A stretch of 64,000 nucleotides of DNA, taken from the NCBI RefSeq assembly GCF_005887635.2, contig NZ_CP040818.1:2944501-3008500 (forward strand). Reading direction: 5' to 3'. Positions within the stretch are counted from its first letter, which is position 1; each line of letters begins with the position of its first letter. Below, one piece after another: positions 8,465 through 17,518 of the stretch. This stretch comes from Paroceanicella profunda. GTDB taxonomy: Bacteria > Pseudomonadota > Alphaproteobacteria > Rhodobacterales > Rhodobacteraceae. Made by a program: the position numbers and the translations under genes. The notes under the pieces are model-generated. The model was not told the origin of the DNA. It did no database searches and saw only the letters and a list, made by a program, of their open reading frames with translations.

Positions 8465-8494
8465 CCTTCATGTTTGAAAGATCAAACCTGAAGG
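8465..8494. promoter_or_regulatory. Inverted repeat upstream of the importer operon, probable MarR operator
   Basis: Arms CCTTCATGTTTGA (8465-8477) and TCAAACCTGAAGG (8482-8494) pair with one mismatch across AAGA. The half-site TTCAGGTTTGA matches the TTCAGGGTTGA of the repeat at 2302-2327 in 10 of 11 positions. Both lie at the same distance from the start codon they precede. Confidence 0.6.
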
Positions 8495-8507
8495 GATCGC
8501 GGAGGGC

Positions 8508-10067
8508 TCACTTCCCGGCCAGCCGGGTGGCGGCCATGAAGCCGGAGGCAGCCCCGGTGCCGGCGCCGGGCCAGCTCGCCGCGCCGATCAGGTGCAGGGC
8601 CCTCACCGGGGTGCTCCAGTCCGCGTGGCCGCGCACGGGGCGGAACAGGAAGTTCTGGTCGAGGTGATGCGAGCCGCACACCTGGTCGCCCCCCACGAGG
8701 TTCGGGTTGCGCGCCTCCAGGTCCAGCGGGCTCTCCACGTGGCGGGCGAGAACATGGGCGCCGAGGCCCGGGGCATATTGCTCCAGCAGCGCCATGGCGC
8801 GGTCGGCATAGGCCTCGCGCACCTCCGCCCAGTCCGTGCCGGCGATTGCGCCGGCCGCGTCGCCGCGGATCCCGGCGGGCAGGGCGCGCACCTGCACCCA
8901 GAGCGTGTGCCGCCCTTCCGGCGCGCGCGACGGGTCGACCACCGTGGGCTGGCCGACGACGAGGATCGGCGCGCGCGGCAGCAGGCCGGCCATGGCTTGC
9001 GTGTAGACCGAGGCCATGTAGTCCAGCGAGGGGGCGATGTGCACATAGGCGAAGCGCTTCAGCTCCGCCTCCCGCCAGGGCGGCAGGGCGTCGAGCGCGA
9101 GGTGGATCATCATCGTGCCCGGCCCGTGGCGGAAACGGGCGAGCCCGGCGTCATAGCGCGCGTCGCCGCTGCCCTGCTTCAGCAGGCGGGCGAGGCCGCG
9201 CGGCGCGACATTGGCCAGCACTGCCTTCGCCGCCCGGGTGACCGTGCCGTCATCGAGCCGCACGCTCACCGCCCGGCCGTTCTCCACGCAGATCTCGGTG
9301 ACTTCGGTGGAACAATGGATCTCGCCGCCGCGCGCGCGGATCATGGCGCAGAGCGCGTCGGTGAGCGTGCCTGCGCCGCTTGCGCCGATCACCATGCCGA
9401 AGCACTGGTTGGCCATCGCCTCCAGATAGGGGAAGACCGCGCCGCCGGCGATGTCCGGCGCGAAGTCGAGATGCATGCCCCAGGCGCCGAGCGTGGCGTG
9501 CACGCGCGGGTCATGGAAGGTTTCGGTAAGCCAGTTGCGCGGCGAGGCGGCGAGCAGGCGCACGAGGTCGGCCGTGCCGCCCGCGCCATGCGCCCGCCAG
9601 GCCTGCCAGCCCTGTTTGGCGAGCGCGCGCGGGGTCATCGGCGCGCCCAGCAGCCCGCCCACGGTGGCGGCCCGGCCGGGGAAGGCGGCGACCATGGCGC
9701 GCCAGGTGTCCGCGTCGCGCGAATCAGCGAAGCGTGCGAGGGTGGTGTCCAGGTCGGCGCTCACGCCGAAGAAGCCCCCCTCGGGGAAGGCGGAGGCGAA
9801 GGGATGCGCGGCCGGGGCGAAGGCCAGCCCATGCGATTTCAATTCATCCGCATATTTCGCGTGGAAGGCGGAGCCCGCGAACATCGACAGGTTCATCGCG
9901 GCCACGTCATGGCGGAAGCCGGGAAGGGTGAGCTCTTCCGTCTTCACCGCGCCGCCGGGTGTTTCCGCCCGTTCGAACACGCACACGCTCCAGCCGCTTG
10001 CCGCCAGATGCGCTGCGGCTGCCAACGAATTGAGCCCTGCACCCACCAGGATCGCGTCATATTGCAT
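8508..10067 (-). CDS. FAD-dependent oxidoreductase, phytoene-desaturase-like (COG1233)
   Basis: This 519-residue protein begins MQYDAILVGAGLNSLAAAAHLAASGWSVCVFERAETPGG, a Rossmann dinucleotide-binding site (GAGLNSLAAA with the acidic residue of FER). The C-terminal motif ASWPGAGTGAASGFMAA is typical of the CrtI-like amine oxidase group. It is divergent from the cyclase operon and related to the FAD enzyme at 10978-12570, which suggests sequential or paralogous steps on one pathway. The substrate is unknown. I see no carotenoid genes, so a catabolic dehydrogenase is more likely. Confidence 0.85.
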   Translation of the reverse strand: MQYDAILVGAGLNSLAAAAHLAASGWSVCVFERAETPGGAVKTEELTLPGFRHDVAAMNLSMFAGSAFHAKYADELKSHGLAFAPAAHPFASAFPEGGFFGVSADLDTTLARFADSRDADTWRAMVAAFPGRAATVGGLLGAPMTPRALAKQGWQAWRAHGAGGTADLVRLLAASPRNWLTETFHDPRVHATLGAWGMHLDFAPDIAGGAVFPYLEAMANQCFGMVIGASGAGTLTDALCAMIRARGGEIHCSTEVTEICVENGRAVSVRLDDGTVTRAAKAVLANVAPRGLARLLKQGSGDARYDAGLARFRHGPGTMMIHLALDALPPWREAELKRFAYVHIAPSLDYMASVYTQAMAGLLPRAPILVVGQPTVVDPSRAPEGRHTLWVQVRALPAGIRGDAAGAIAGTDWAEVREAYADRAMALLEQYAPGLGAHVLARHVESPLDLEARNPNLVGGDQVCGSHHLDQNFLFRPVRGHADWSTPVRALHLIGAASWPGAGTGAASGFMAATRLAGK

Positions 10068-10096
10068 CTTCTCTCACCACCCCTGTTCTCGTTGCG

Positions 10097-10120
10097 AAAT
10101 ATGTTTGCATTTGCATATTT
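10097..10120. promoter_or_regulatory. Inverted repeat in the divergent promoter region
   Basis: Arms AAATATG (10097-10103) and CATATTT (10114-10120) flank TTTGCATTTG in a clearly AT-richer stretch between two divergent genes (8508-10067 minus and 10184 plus). It is a candidate operator for the MarR protein encoded at 12567-13040. Confidence 0.45.
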
Positions 10121-10183
10121 GTCTGTCTAGCCTTTCTTTCGGAAACCCCGCGCAGGCGGGGGCCCCTTCAGGAAGGATGGACC

Positions 10184-10969
10184 ATGACCAACGCTGTAAC
10201 AGCTCTCGCCGCCGGTCTGCTCGACGGTTCGGTGGAGGTGATCGACCTCGCCGCCACGCTCGGGCCCTCGACCCCGCTGCTCAAGCTGCCGCCGGAGCTT
10301 GCCGTCGACACGCCGAAGATCGAGATCCACAAGATCTCCGAGTATGACAAGGCCGGTCCGTTCTGGGCCTGGAACTGGCTCAAGATCGGCGAGCATTCCG
10401 GCACGCATTTCGACGCTCCGCACCACTGGATCACCGGGAAGGACTATGCCGACGGCTTCACCGACTCGATTCCGGTGAAGAACTTCGTCGCCCCGGTGAA
10501 CGTGATCGACTGCTCCGGCCGGACGGCGGAGAACGAGGACTTCCTGCTCACCGCCGACGGCGTGAAGGCCTGGGAGGCCGAGCATGGCGAGATCGGTGCC
10601 GGCGAGTGGGTGGTGATGCGCACCGACTGGTACAAGCGCAACGGCTCGGAGGAGCGTTTCCTGAACGCGGACGAGACCGGCCCGCATTCGCCCGGCCCCT
10701 CGGTGGACTGCATCGAGTACATCCTCTCCAAGGGCGCCATCGGCTGGGGCACGGAGTGCATCGGCACCGACGCCGGCGCCGCGGGGGGCTTCGAGCCGCC
10801 GTTCCCGGCCCACAACCTGCTGCACAAGGCCAACAAGTACGGCCTCGCCAGCCTGTGCAACCTCGACAAGCTGCCGGCGAAGGGCGCGGTACTCATCGTC
10901 ACGCCGCTGAAGATCGAGCAGGGCACCGGCTCGCCCGTGCGCGCGCTCGCGCTGGTCGCGAAGGGTTGA
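10184..10969 (+). CDS. Cyclase-family metal hydrolase (isatin hydrolase/kynurenine formamidase-like)
   Basis: This 261-residue protein of the PF04199 cyclase family has the metal-binding signature HSGTHFDAPHHW at about residues 70-81 and the family's C-terminal ALALVAKG end. Known members open an amide or lactam ring, for example isatin to isatinate or N-formylkynurenine to kynurenine, using Mn or Zn. A good ribosome site (AAGGATGG) precedes ATG 10184. The next gene starts 8 bp downstream, so it heads an operon with an FAD oxidoreductase, a MarR gene and possibly iorAB. A second homologue lies at 24374-25159. Confidence 0.88.
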   Translation: MTNAVTALAAGLLDGSVEVIDLAATLGPSTPLLKLPPELAVDTPKIEIHKISEYDKAGPFWAWNWLKIGEHSGTHFDAPHHWITGKDYADGFTDSIPVKNFVAPVNVIDCSGRTAENEDFLLTADGVKAWEAEHGEIGAGEWVVMRTDWYKRNGSEERFLNADETGPHSPGPSVDCIEYILSKGAIGWGTECIGTDAGAAGGFEPPFPAHNLLHKANKYGLASLCNLDKLPAKGAVLIVTPLKIEQGTGSPVRALALVAKG

Positions 10970-10977
10970 GGCGACGC

Positions 10978-12570
10978 ATGCCCGGCACTCCGGATTACAT
11001 CATCGTCGGCTCCGGCATCAACGCGCTGGTCTGTGCTGCCCTGCTGGGCAAGGCGGGCCGGCGGGTGCTGGTGCTGGAGCGCGAGGGCGAGATCGGCGGC
11101 TGCATGAAGACCGCCGAGATCACCGCCCCCGGCTTCGTGCATGACGTGATGGCGACGACCTTCGTGCTGTTCGTGACCTCGCCGGCCTACGCGGCCCTCG
11201 GCAAGGATCTCGCGCGGCACGGGCTGGAATTCGCGGGGAGCGCCACGCCCACCGGCGTGCTGCGCCCCGACGGATCGTCGCTCACCTTCCGGACGGATCG
11301 GGCAGCCAACATCGCCGCCTTCAACGCCGCGGCCGCGGGCGACGGGGACACCTATCGCACGCAGGTCGCGGCGACGGAGGCGGATGCGGGCCTGCTCTTC
11401 GGCCTGTTGGGCGGCGGGCTGTGGACCCGGGCGACCCTCAGGCTGCTGGCCCGCGAGGCGCTGAAGCGCGGGCCGCGCGGCCTGGCCAGCGTGCTCGGCG
11501 CCGCGATGACGCCGATGCGCTCCTGGCTGGAGAGCTCCTATCGCTCCGAGCTCACCCGTGCGCTCTGGGCGCCCTGGGGGCTGCATGCGGGGCTGGGCCC
11601 GGAGGCGGCCTTCTCCGGCCAGATGGGGCGCATCATCGCCTTCGCGCTGGAGGCGGCGGGCGCGCCGATCGTGAAGGGCGGCGCGGCCAATCTCACCGCC
11701 GCCTTCCGCCGGCTGATCGAGGAGCAGGGCGGCGAGATCCGCACCGGGGCCGACGTGGCGGAGATCCGCGTCTCCGCGCGTGCGGGCGGCGTGAACAGCG
11801 GCACGGCGCGGGCGCGCGGCGTGATGCTGGCCGGGGGCCGGGAGCTGCGCGCCGAGATCGGCGTCATCGCCTCCGTCACCCCGGACCAGCTCTACGGCCG
11901 CCTGCTGCCCGGCGGTGCGGAGCGCGAGCGTGCCGAGTACCGCTACGGCAAGGGCAATTTCCAGCTCCACTACGCGCTGAAGACCCCGCCGAAATGGCGC
12001 ACGGAGGGGCTGTCGGAGGTCGCATTGCTGCACCTCACCCCCGGGCTCGACGGCGTGTCGAAAGCCTCCAACGAAGCCGAGCGCGGGCTCTTGCCGGCGG
12101 TGCCCACCATCTGCGTGGGCCAGCCCACGGCGCTCGACCCCTCCCGCGCCCCCGCGGGGCAGGCGACGCTCTGGCTGCAGCTCCCCGAGGCGCCGCGCCA
12201 GGTGAAGGGCGATGCGGCGGGCGAGATCGACACCCCCGCCGACGGCACCTGGACCGAGGCGCTGCGCGAGGCCTATGCCGACCGCGTGCAGGCCATCCTC
12301 GAGAGCCACATCGAGGGCTTCGCCGACAGCGTGATCGCTCGGAAGGCCTATTCGCCGGCCGATCTCGAGGCGCTGAACGTGAACCTCGTGGGGGGCGATC
12401 CCTACGGCGGGGCCTGCACCATCGACCAGTTCTTCCTCTGGCGACCGTTCAAGGGCAGCGTCAACCACGAGACCGTGGTGCGCAACCTCTGGCACATCGG
12501 CGCTTCCACCCACCCCGGCCCCGGTCTCGGCGGCGGCTCGGGCTACCTGCTCGGACGGAGGCTCGCATGA
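10978..12570 (+). CDS. FAD-dependent oxidoreductase, phytoene-desaturase-like (second copy type)
   Basis: This 530-residue protein begins MPGTPDYIIVGSGINALVCAALLGKAGRRVLVLEREGEIGG, a GxGxxxxx FAD-binding site with the trailing acidic ERE. It ends GASTHPGPGLGGGSGYLLG, typical of the CrtI-like/NAD(P)-FAD family. The start at 10978 was chosen because the Rossmann site follows at once and the cyclase gene ends 9 bp before. The stop overlaps the next gene as ATGA. It is related in architecture to the protein at 8508-10067. The reaction is unknown; oxidation of an indolic or other cyclic intermediate would fit its neighbours. Confidence 0.87.
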   Translation: MPGTPDYIIVGSGINALVCAALLGKAGRRVLVLEREGEIGGCMKTAEITAPGFVHDVMATTFVLFVTSPAYAALGKDLARHGLEFAGSATPTGVLRPDGSSLTFRTDRAANIAAFNAAAAGDGDTYRTQVAATEADAGLLFGLLGGGLWTRATLRLLAREALKRGPRGLASVLGAAMTPMRSWLESSYRSELTRALWAPWGLHAGLGPEAAFSGQMGRIIAFALEAAGAPIVKGGAANLTAAFRRLIEEQGGEIRTGADVAEIRVSARAGGVNSGTARARGVMLAGGRELRAEIGVIASVTPDQLYGRLLPGGAERERAEYRYGKGNFQLHYALKTPPKWRTEGLSEVALLHLTPGLDGVSKASNEAERGLLPAVPTICVGQPTALDPSRAPAGQATLWLQLPEAPRQVKGDAAGEIDTPADGTWTEALREAYADRVQAILESHIEGFADSVIARKAYSPADLEALNVNLVGGDPYGGACTIDQFFLWRPFKGSVNHETVVRNLWHIGASTHPGPGLGGGSGYLLGRRLA

Positions 12571-13040
12571 TCGAGGATCTCGACGGCCGCACCGAAACCC
12601 TCGGCGAGATCGGCCTCAACCATTTCGCGCCCTACCTGATGAACCGCATCATGGGGCGCTACAACGACACGCTGCGCGGCGACCTGAAGGCAAACGGCCT
12701 CACCACGGCGCAGATGCGCGCGCTGGCCACGCTGGTGTCGATCGGGCCGGTGACGATCAACGAACTTTCGGTGCTCTCGGTCTTCGAACAGTCGACCATG
12801 AGCCGGACGCTGGACGCGATGGAGGCGGCGGGCTTCGTGCGCCGCGAGGCCTCCGAGACAGACAGCCGCGTGCGCCTCATCCACGTGACGGACGAGGGGC
12901 GGCGCACCTTCGAGAGCGCCTGGCCGGCGATGCACGCGGTCTATTCCGCGATGTTCGACGGCGTGGGCGCGGACGAGCGGGCGGCCTTCGTCGCCACGCT
13001 GCAGAAGATACTGCGCAACATCAGGCAACACGAGATCTGA
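12567..13040 (+). CDS. MarR-family transcriptional regulator (catabolic operon)
   Basis: This 157-residue protein has a winged helix containing INELSVLSVFEQSTMSRTLDAMEAAGFVRRE and a wing with DSRVRLIHVTDEG. It is translationally coupled (ATGA) to the FAD oxidoreductase gene, so it is made together with the enzymes it probably controls. MarR proteins commonly sense aromatic acids, and MarR regulators control known bacterial auxin catabolic loci. The inverted repeat at 10097-10120 is a candidate site. Confidence 0.88.
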   Translation: MIEDLDGRTETLGEIGLNHFAPYLMNRIMGRYNDTLRGDLKANGLTTAQMRALATLVSIGPVTINELSVLSVFEQSTMSRTLDAMEAAGFVRREASETDSRVRLIHVTDEGRRTFESAWPAMHAVYSAMFDGVGADERAAFVATLQKILRNIRQHEI

Positions 13041-13088
13041 CCCCGTCCGCCTCACCCCAGGCAGGACGCTCAGGCAGGGAGACCCAGT

Positions 13089-15239
13089 ATGGCAGAACGA
13101 TCATTCGCCAAGGAAGTACAGAAGCTCCGGATGGGAGCCGGAGAGGAATTCTCCGGTGAGGGCATCCTCGCCATCACCAAGGCCCTGCTGGAGAACGGCG
13201 TGGGCTACGTGGGCGGCTATCAGGGCGCGCCGATCAGCCACCTGATGGACGTGCTCTCGGACGCGCAGGAGATCCTGGGCGAGCTGGGCGTGCATTTCGA
13301 GGCCTCGGCCTCGGAGGCCACGGCCACGGCCATGCTCTCCGCCTCGGTGCATTACCCGGTGCGCGGCGCGGTCACCTACAAGTCGGTGGTGGGCACGAAC
13401 GTGGCCTCCGACGCGCTTGCCAACCTCGCCTCCGGCGGGGTGACCGGCGGGGCGATCATCATCTGCGGCGAGGATTACGGCGAGGGCTCCTCCATCATGC
13501 AGGAGCGCAGCCATGCGTTCGCCATGAAGAGCCAGGTCTGGCTGCTGGACCCGCGCCCCAACGTGCCGGCCATCGTGAAGAGCGTGGGCGATGCCTTCGC
13601 GCTCTCCGAGGCCTCCAACACCCCGGTGATGATGCAGGTGCGCATCCGCTGCTGCCACGTGCACGGCTCCTTCATCGCCTCCGACAACAAGCGGCCCGAA
13701 TTCTCCGTGCGCGACGCGATGGAGAACCCGCGCCGCGACACCGCGCGCATCGTGCTGCCGCCGGCCTCCTTCCTGCATGAGAAGGAAAAGCTCGAAACCC
13801 GCAAACCCGCCGCGATCAGGTTCCTCAAGGACAACAAGATCAACGAGTTCCTGGGCGGGGCCACCGGCAAGGTGGGCATCGTGATGCAGGGCGGCATGTA
13901 CAATGGCGTGATCCGCGCCCTGCAGCGCATGGGCCTCGCGAACGCCTGGGGCGACACGGACGTGCCGCTCTACGTGATGAACTGCGTCTACCCGGTGGTC
14001 GAGGACGAGTTCCTGGACTTCTGCGAGGGCAAGGACGCGGTGCTGATCGTGGAGGAGGGCCACCCGGACTACCTGGAGCAGAACTTCGCCCATATCCTCT
14101 ACAAGGCCGGGCGCACCCTGCACCTGGGCGGCAAGGACGTGCTGCCCATGGGCGGCGAATACACCGGCAAGGTGATGCTCGACGGCATCTCCGCCTTCCT
14201 GCGCGACCATGCGCCGGACATGCTGACCGCCCCCCTGCGCGCGCCGAACCGGGAGGAGGACGCGGGCGATGTGCCGGACCTCACCGGCAAGATCCCCGGC
14301 CGCCCGCCCGGGTTCTGCATCGGCTGCCCGGAACGCCCGATCTTCGCCGCCACCAAGCTGGTGGAGGAGGAGATGGGCAAGCACCACATCTCCTCGGACA
14401 TCGGCTGCCACCTGTTCTCCTCCATGCCGCCCTTCGAGCTGGGGGCGACGACGATGGGCTACGGGCTCGGCCCCGCCTCCGCCTCCGCGTTCCATGCCGA
14501 CGGGGCGCGGCGCACCATCTCCTTCGTGGGCGACGGCGGCTTCTGGCACAACGGCCTCACCTCCTCCGTGGGCAACGCGGTGTTCAACAAGTCCGACGGC
14601 GTGATCATCATCGTGGACAACTTCTACTCCGCCGCCACCGGCGGGCAGGACATCCTGTCCTCCCGCGCCACGAACAAGACCAAGCAGACGCAGAATTCCA
14701 TCACCTCCGCGGTGAAGGGCATGGGGGTGAAATGGGTGCGCCAGATCGACCACACCTATGACGTGGGCAAGATGCGCGCCACGCTGAAGGAGGCGCTCAC
14801 CACGGACGTGGAGGGCCCGAAGGTCATCGTCGCCTCCTCCGAGTGCATGCTCAACAAGCAGCGCCGGGTGAAGCCGGAGATGACCAAGGCCATCAAGGGG
14901 GGCGAGCGGGTGGTCAAGCCCCGTTTCGGCGTGGACGAGGACGTGTGCACCGGCGATCACGCCTGCATGCGCCTCTCCGGCTGCCCCTCGCTTTCGGTGA
15001 AAACCCTCGACGACCCGCTGCGCGACGACCCCGTCGCCAGCATCGACCAAAACTGCGTCGGCTGCGGCAACTGCGGCGAGGTGGCCGATGCCGCCGTGCT
15101 CTGCCCCAGCTTCTACCGCGCCGATGTCGTCCACAATCCCAACGAGCGCGACCGGCGCCGCGACCGCTTCCGCAAGAAGGTGATCGGCTGGCTGCAGACC
15201 CGCCGCGAGAGCGGCCGCCTCGTGTTCCAGGAGGCCTGA
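13089..15239 (+). CDS. iorA: Indolepyruvate ferredoxin oxidoreductase, alpha subunit
   Basis: This 716-residue thiamine-diphosphate enzyme oxidatively decarboxylates arylpyruvates such as indolepyruvate to the aryl-acetyl-CoA, passing electrons to ferredoxin. The N-terminal pyrimidine-binding half is followed by CIGCPERPIF. A TPP site GDGGFWHNGLTSS...VDN lies at about residues 480-515. A C-terminal ferredoxin-like domain (about 618-680) has two cysteine sets, CTGDHACMRLSGCPS and CVGCGNCG...LCPS, for two 4Fe-4S clusters. It lies 48 bp after marR and 3 bp before iorB. With a CoA ligase nearby, it would feed indoleacetyl-CoA into the same pathway. Confidence 0.92.
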   Translation: MAERSFAKEVQKLRMGAGEEFSGEGILAITKALLENGVGYVGGYQGAPISHLMDVLSDAQEILGELGVHFEASASEATATAMLSASVHYPVRGAVTYKSVVGTNVASDALANLASGGVTGGAIIICGEDYGEGSSIMQERSHAFAMKSQVWLLDPRPNVPAIVKSVGDAFALSEASNTPVMMQVRIRCCHVHGSFIASDNKRPEFSVRDAMENPRRDTARIVLPPASFLHEKEKLETRKPAAIRFLKDNKINEFLGGATGKVGIVMQGGMYNGVIRALQRMGLANAWGDTDVPLYVMNCVYPVVEDEFLDFCEGKDAVLIVEEGHPDYLEQNFAHILYKAGRTLHLGGKDVLPMGGEYTGKVMLDGISAFLRDHAPDMLTAPLRAPNREEDAGDVPDLTGKIPGRPPGFCIGCPERPIFAATKLVEEEMGKHHISSDIGCHLFSSMPPFELGATTMGYGLGPASASAFHADGARRTISFVGDGGFWHNGLTSSVGNAVFNKSDGVIIIVDNFYSAATGGQDILSSRATNKTKQTQNSITSAVKGMGVKWVRQIDHTYDVGKMRATLKEALTTDVEGPKVIVASSECMLNKQRRVKPEMTKAIKGGERVVKPRFGVDEDVCTGDHACMRLSGCPSLSVKTLDDPLRDDPVASIDQNCVGCGNCGEVADAAVLCPSFYRADVVHNPNERDRRRDRFRKKVIGWLQTRRESGRLVFQEA

Positions 15240-15242
15240 GCC

Positions 15243-16793
15243 ATGAACATGCAGGTTGATATCCCCGCGGACGCGGAGGCGAACCGCATCCTCAAGCTCG
15301 CCTGTCTCGCCGTGGGCGGGCAGGGCGGCGGCGTGCTGACGGACTGGATCGTGGCCGTGGCGGAGGCGAACGGCTATGTCGCCCAGTCCACCTCGGTGGC
15401 GGGCGTCGCACAGCGCACGGGTGCCACGATCTACTACGTGGAGATGACCAGGCACACGGACCGGCTGCCGGTGTTCTCGCTCAGCCCCTCGGAGGGGGAC
15501 GTGGACATCCTGATCTCGGCCGAACTGATGGAGGCCGGGCGTTCGGTGATGCGCGGCTTCGTGACGCCGGACCGCACCACGCTCATCGCCTCCTCGCACC
15601 GCATCGCCGCGGTGTCGGAGAAGATCGAGCCCGGCGACGGGCGTGCGAACAGCGAGGAGGTGCTCACCGCCTGCTCGCTGGCCGCGAAACGCCTGGTGGC
15701 CTTCGACATGGAGACGATGGCGGTGCAGGCGGGCTCGGTCATCTCCGCCTCGCTGCTCGGCGCGCTTGCCGGCTCGGGCGCGCTTCCCTTCGCGCGCGAG
15801 GGCTACGAGGAGGTGATCCGCGCCTCCGGCCGCGGCGTGGAGGCGAGCCTGCGCGCCTTCACCCTGGCCTATGAGCGCGCCATGCGCCGCGACGAGAGCG
15901 GCGACGTGATCGAGATGGTGGCCGTGGACGCACCGGCCGCGCTGCCCGCCATCCGCGGCCCGGAGGCCATGCTGAAGAAATGGCAGGCGCTGGAGGCCCG
16001 GGTGCAGGCCATGCCCGCGCCGGTGGCCGAAATCGCCCTGCGCGGCCTGCGCAAGGTGGTCGATTTCCAGGACCTCGCCTATGGCGCGGAATACCTGGAC
16101 CGGCTGGACAAGGCCCTGGCGCTGGAGCCGGCCGCGCGGGACCACGCGCTCTCCTTCGCCGCGGCCAAGCACCTCGCCAACGCCATGTGCTACGACGACA
16201 TCATCCGCGTGGCCGACCTCAAGACCCGCGCGCACCGCTTCGCCCGGGTGCGCAAGGAGGTGGGCGTGCGCGAGGAGAACGTGCTCCAGCTCACCGAGTA
16301 TTTCCACCCAAGGGCGGAGGAATTCTGCGGCACGCTGCCCGCCTTCCTCGGTGCTGCCATCGAGAAGCGCCCGAAGCTCTTCGCCTGGGTGGACCGGCGG
16401 CTGAACAAGGGCCGGCGCATCCGCACCGACAGCGCGCGCGGCTTCGCCATGCTGTGGCTGGTCGGCGGTCTGCGCCCGGTGCGCCGCCGCCTGCTGCGCC
16501 ACCGCGTGGAGCGCGCGCATCTGGAGGAGTGGTACGCGCTCGCCCTCGCCACCGTGGCGTCGGACTATGCGCTGGCGGTGGAGATCCTGAACTGCCGCCG
16601 GCTCATCAAGGGCTACTCCGACACCCATGTGCGCGGGCAGTCCAAGTACGCCCGGGTGATCGGCGCGCTCGACATGCTGCGCGGCCGGGACGATGCCGCG
16701 GACTGGCTGCGCCGCCTGCGCGAGGCCGCCCTGAAGGACGAGAAGGGCGTGCAGCTGGACGGCGCGCTCAAGACCGTCGCCTCCTTCGCCTGA
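15243..16793 (+). CDS. iorB: Indolepyruvate oxidoreductase, beta subunit, with long C-terminal extension
   Basis: This 516-residue partner of IorA begins with the gamma-type pyruvate-ferredoxin oxidoreductase fold (LAVGGQGGGVLTDWI at residues 21-35, then AQRTGATIYYVEM). Archaeal IorB ends at about 200 residues. Here a further roughly 300-residue helical region follows, like the DUF6537-type extension seen in proteobacterial homologues. It starts 3 bp after iorA, so the two subunits are made together. No cysteine-rich cluster motif is seen. The reaction is as for iorA. Confidence 0.88.
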   Translation: MNMQVDIPADAEANRILKLACLAVGGQGGGVLTDWIVAVAEANGYVAQSTSVAGVAQRTGATIYYVEMTRHTDRLPVFSLSPSEGDVDILISAELMEAGRSVMRGFVTPDRTTLIASSHRIAAVSEKIEPGDGRANSEEVLTACSLAAKRLVAFDMETMAVQAGSVISASLLGALAGSGALPFAREGYEEVIRASGRGVEASLRAFTLAYERAMRRDESGDVIEMVAVDAPAALPAIRGPEAMLKKWQALEARVQAMPAPVAEIALRGLRKVVDFQDLAYGAEYLDRLDKALALEPAARDHALSFAAAKHLANAMCYDDIIRVADLKTRAHRFARVRKEVGVREENVLQLTEYFHPRAEEFCGTLPAFLGAAIEKRPKLFAWVDRRLNKGRRIRTDSARGFAMLWLVGGLRPVRRRLLRHRVERAHLEEWYALALATVASDYALAVEILNCRRLIKGYSDTHVRGQSKYARVIGALDMLRGRDDAADWLRRLREAALKDEKGVQLDGALKTVASFA

Positions 16794-16867
16794 GGGAGAG
16801 GCAGGTGCGCGCGCCGATCCGACCGGCCCCGTGGCGACAGGCGCGGGGCGGACGCGCCGCCCGGCGC

Positions 16868-17377
16868 TCAGCCGGCAAGGGCGATGAGCAGCGCCTTCAG
16901 CCGGGTGCGGTCCGCGGCGGGGAAGCGCGCGAGCACCTGCGCCTCATGGTCCCGGGCCTGCTGCAGCAGGGGGGCGACGCGCGCGCGCCCCTCCGCGGTG
17001 AGCGTGACCAGCGCCAGCCGGCGGTCCGAGGGGTCGGAGCGCCGGCGCACCAGCCCGGCGCGCTCCATGATGTTGAGCGTCTTGGTGAGGCGTGGCTGGT
17101 CGAACAGCGTCTGCTGGGCCAGCTCGGTCACCTTCAGCCCCTCGCGCGAGGCGAGACAGGCAAGGATGCGCCACTCCGGCACCCGCAGCCCCTGCGCGGC
17201 CAGCAGGGTGTGGAACCCGGCGCTGGCCCGCGCGCTGGCGGCGGCAAGCAGGTAGAGCAGGTAATCGTCGGTGAAACCCGGGCTCAGCGGCCCCTGCGGC
17301 TCCGGGAGCGCGCCGGGCAGGGTGGCGGCATCGCCGGCAAGGCGGGCGGTCTCGGGCTGGTCGGCATCGGTCGTCAA
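16868..17377 (-). CDS. MarR-family transcriptional regulator (divergent to the oxygenase operon)
   Basis: This 169-residue MarR protein has a winged helix containing VTELAQQTLFDQPRLTKTLNIMERAGLVRRR and a wing SDRRLALVTLTAEG. It is transcribed away from the reductase/Rieske oxygenase operon. The gap between them holds an inverted repeat overlapping a promoter, so it most likely represses that operon and itself until an aromatic effector appears. MarR genes beside auxin dioxygenase operons are a known arrangement; whether this one is orthologous cannot be decided here. Confidence 0.88.
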   Translation of the reverse strand: MTTDADQPETARLAGDAATLPGALPEPQGPLSPGFTDDYLLYLLAAASARASAGFHTLLAAQGLRVPEWRILACLASREGLKVTELAQQTLFDQPRLTKTLNIMERAGLVRRRSDPSDRRLALVTLTAEGRARVAPLLQQARDHEAQVLARFPAADRTRLKALLIALAG

Positions 17378-17447
17378 ACGTGTCCCCCTCGTCTCAGGGC
17401 CTGTCTACACAAGCGCCGGCGCCCTGTCGCGGATTTTCGAAATCACA

Positions 17448-17491
17448 TTGACAGAGAGGGAATCGCTGTCAAGAATGCATGAAAATTCATG
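17448..17491 (+). promoter_or_regulatory. Promoter and operator of the oxygenase operon
   Basis: TTGACA at 17448-17453 is followed after 17 bp by AAGAAT (17471-17476), a plausible -35/-10 pair on the plus strand. An inverted repeat TTGACAG (17448-17454) / CTGTCAA (17466-17472) covers the same bases. A second palindrome, CATGAA-AA-TTCATG (17478-17491), lies just downstream. A repressor here would block the promoter; the divergent MarR protein is the obvious candidate. Confidence 0.55.
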
Positions 17492-17518
17492 AAACATGAG
17501 CCAGCAGGAGAGATGCCA

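Noticed and set aside
13101..16628. 1175-codon minus-strand open frame
   Set aside because: Antisense to iorA and iorB, which have unmistakable motifs. The His/Arg/Ala/Gly-rich translation is typical of the mirror frame of GC-rich genes.
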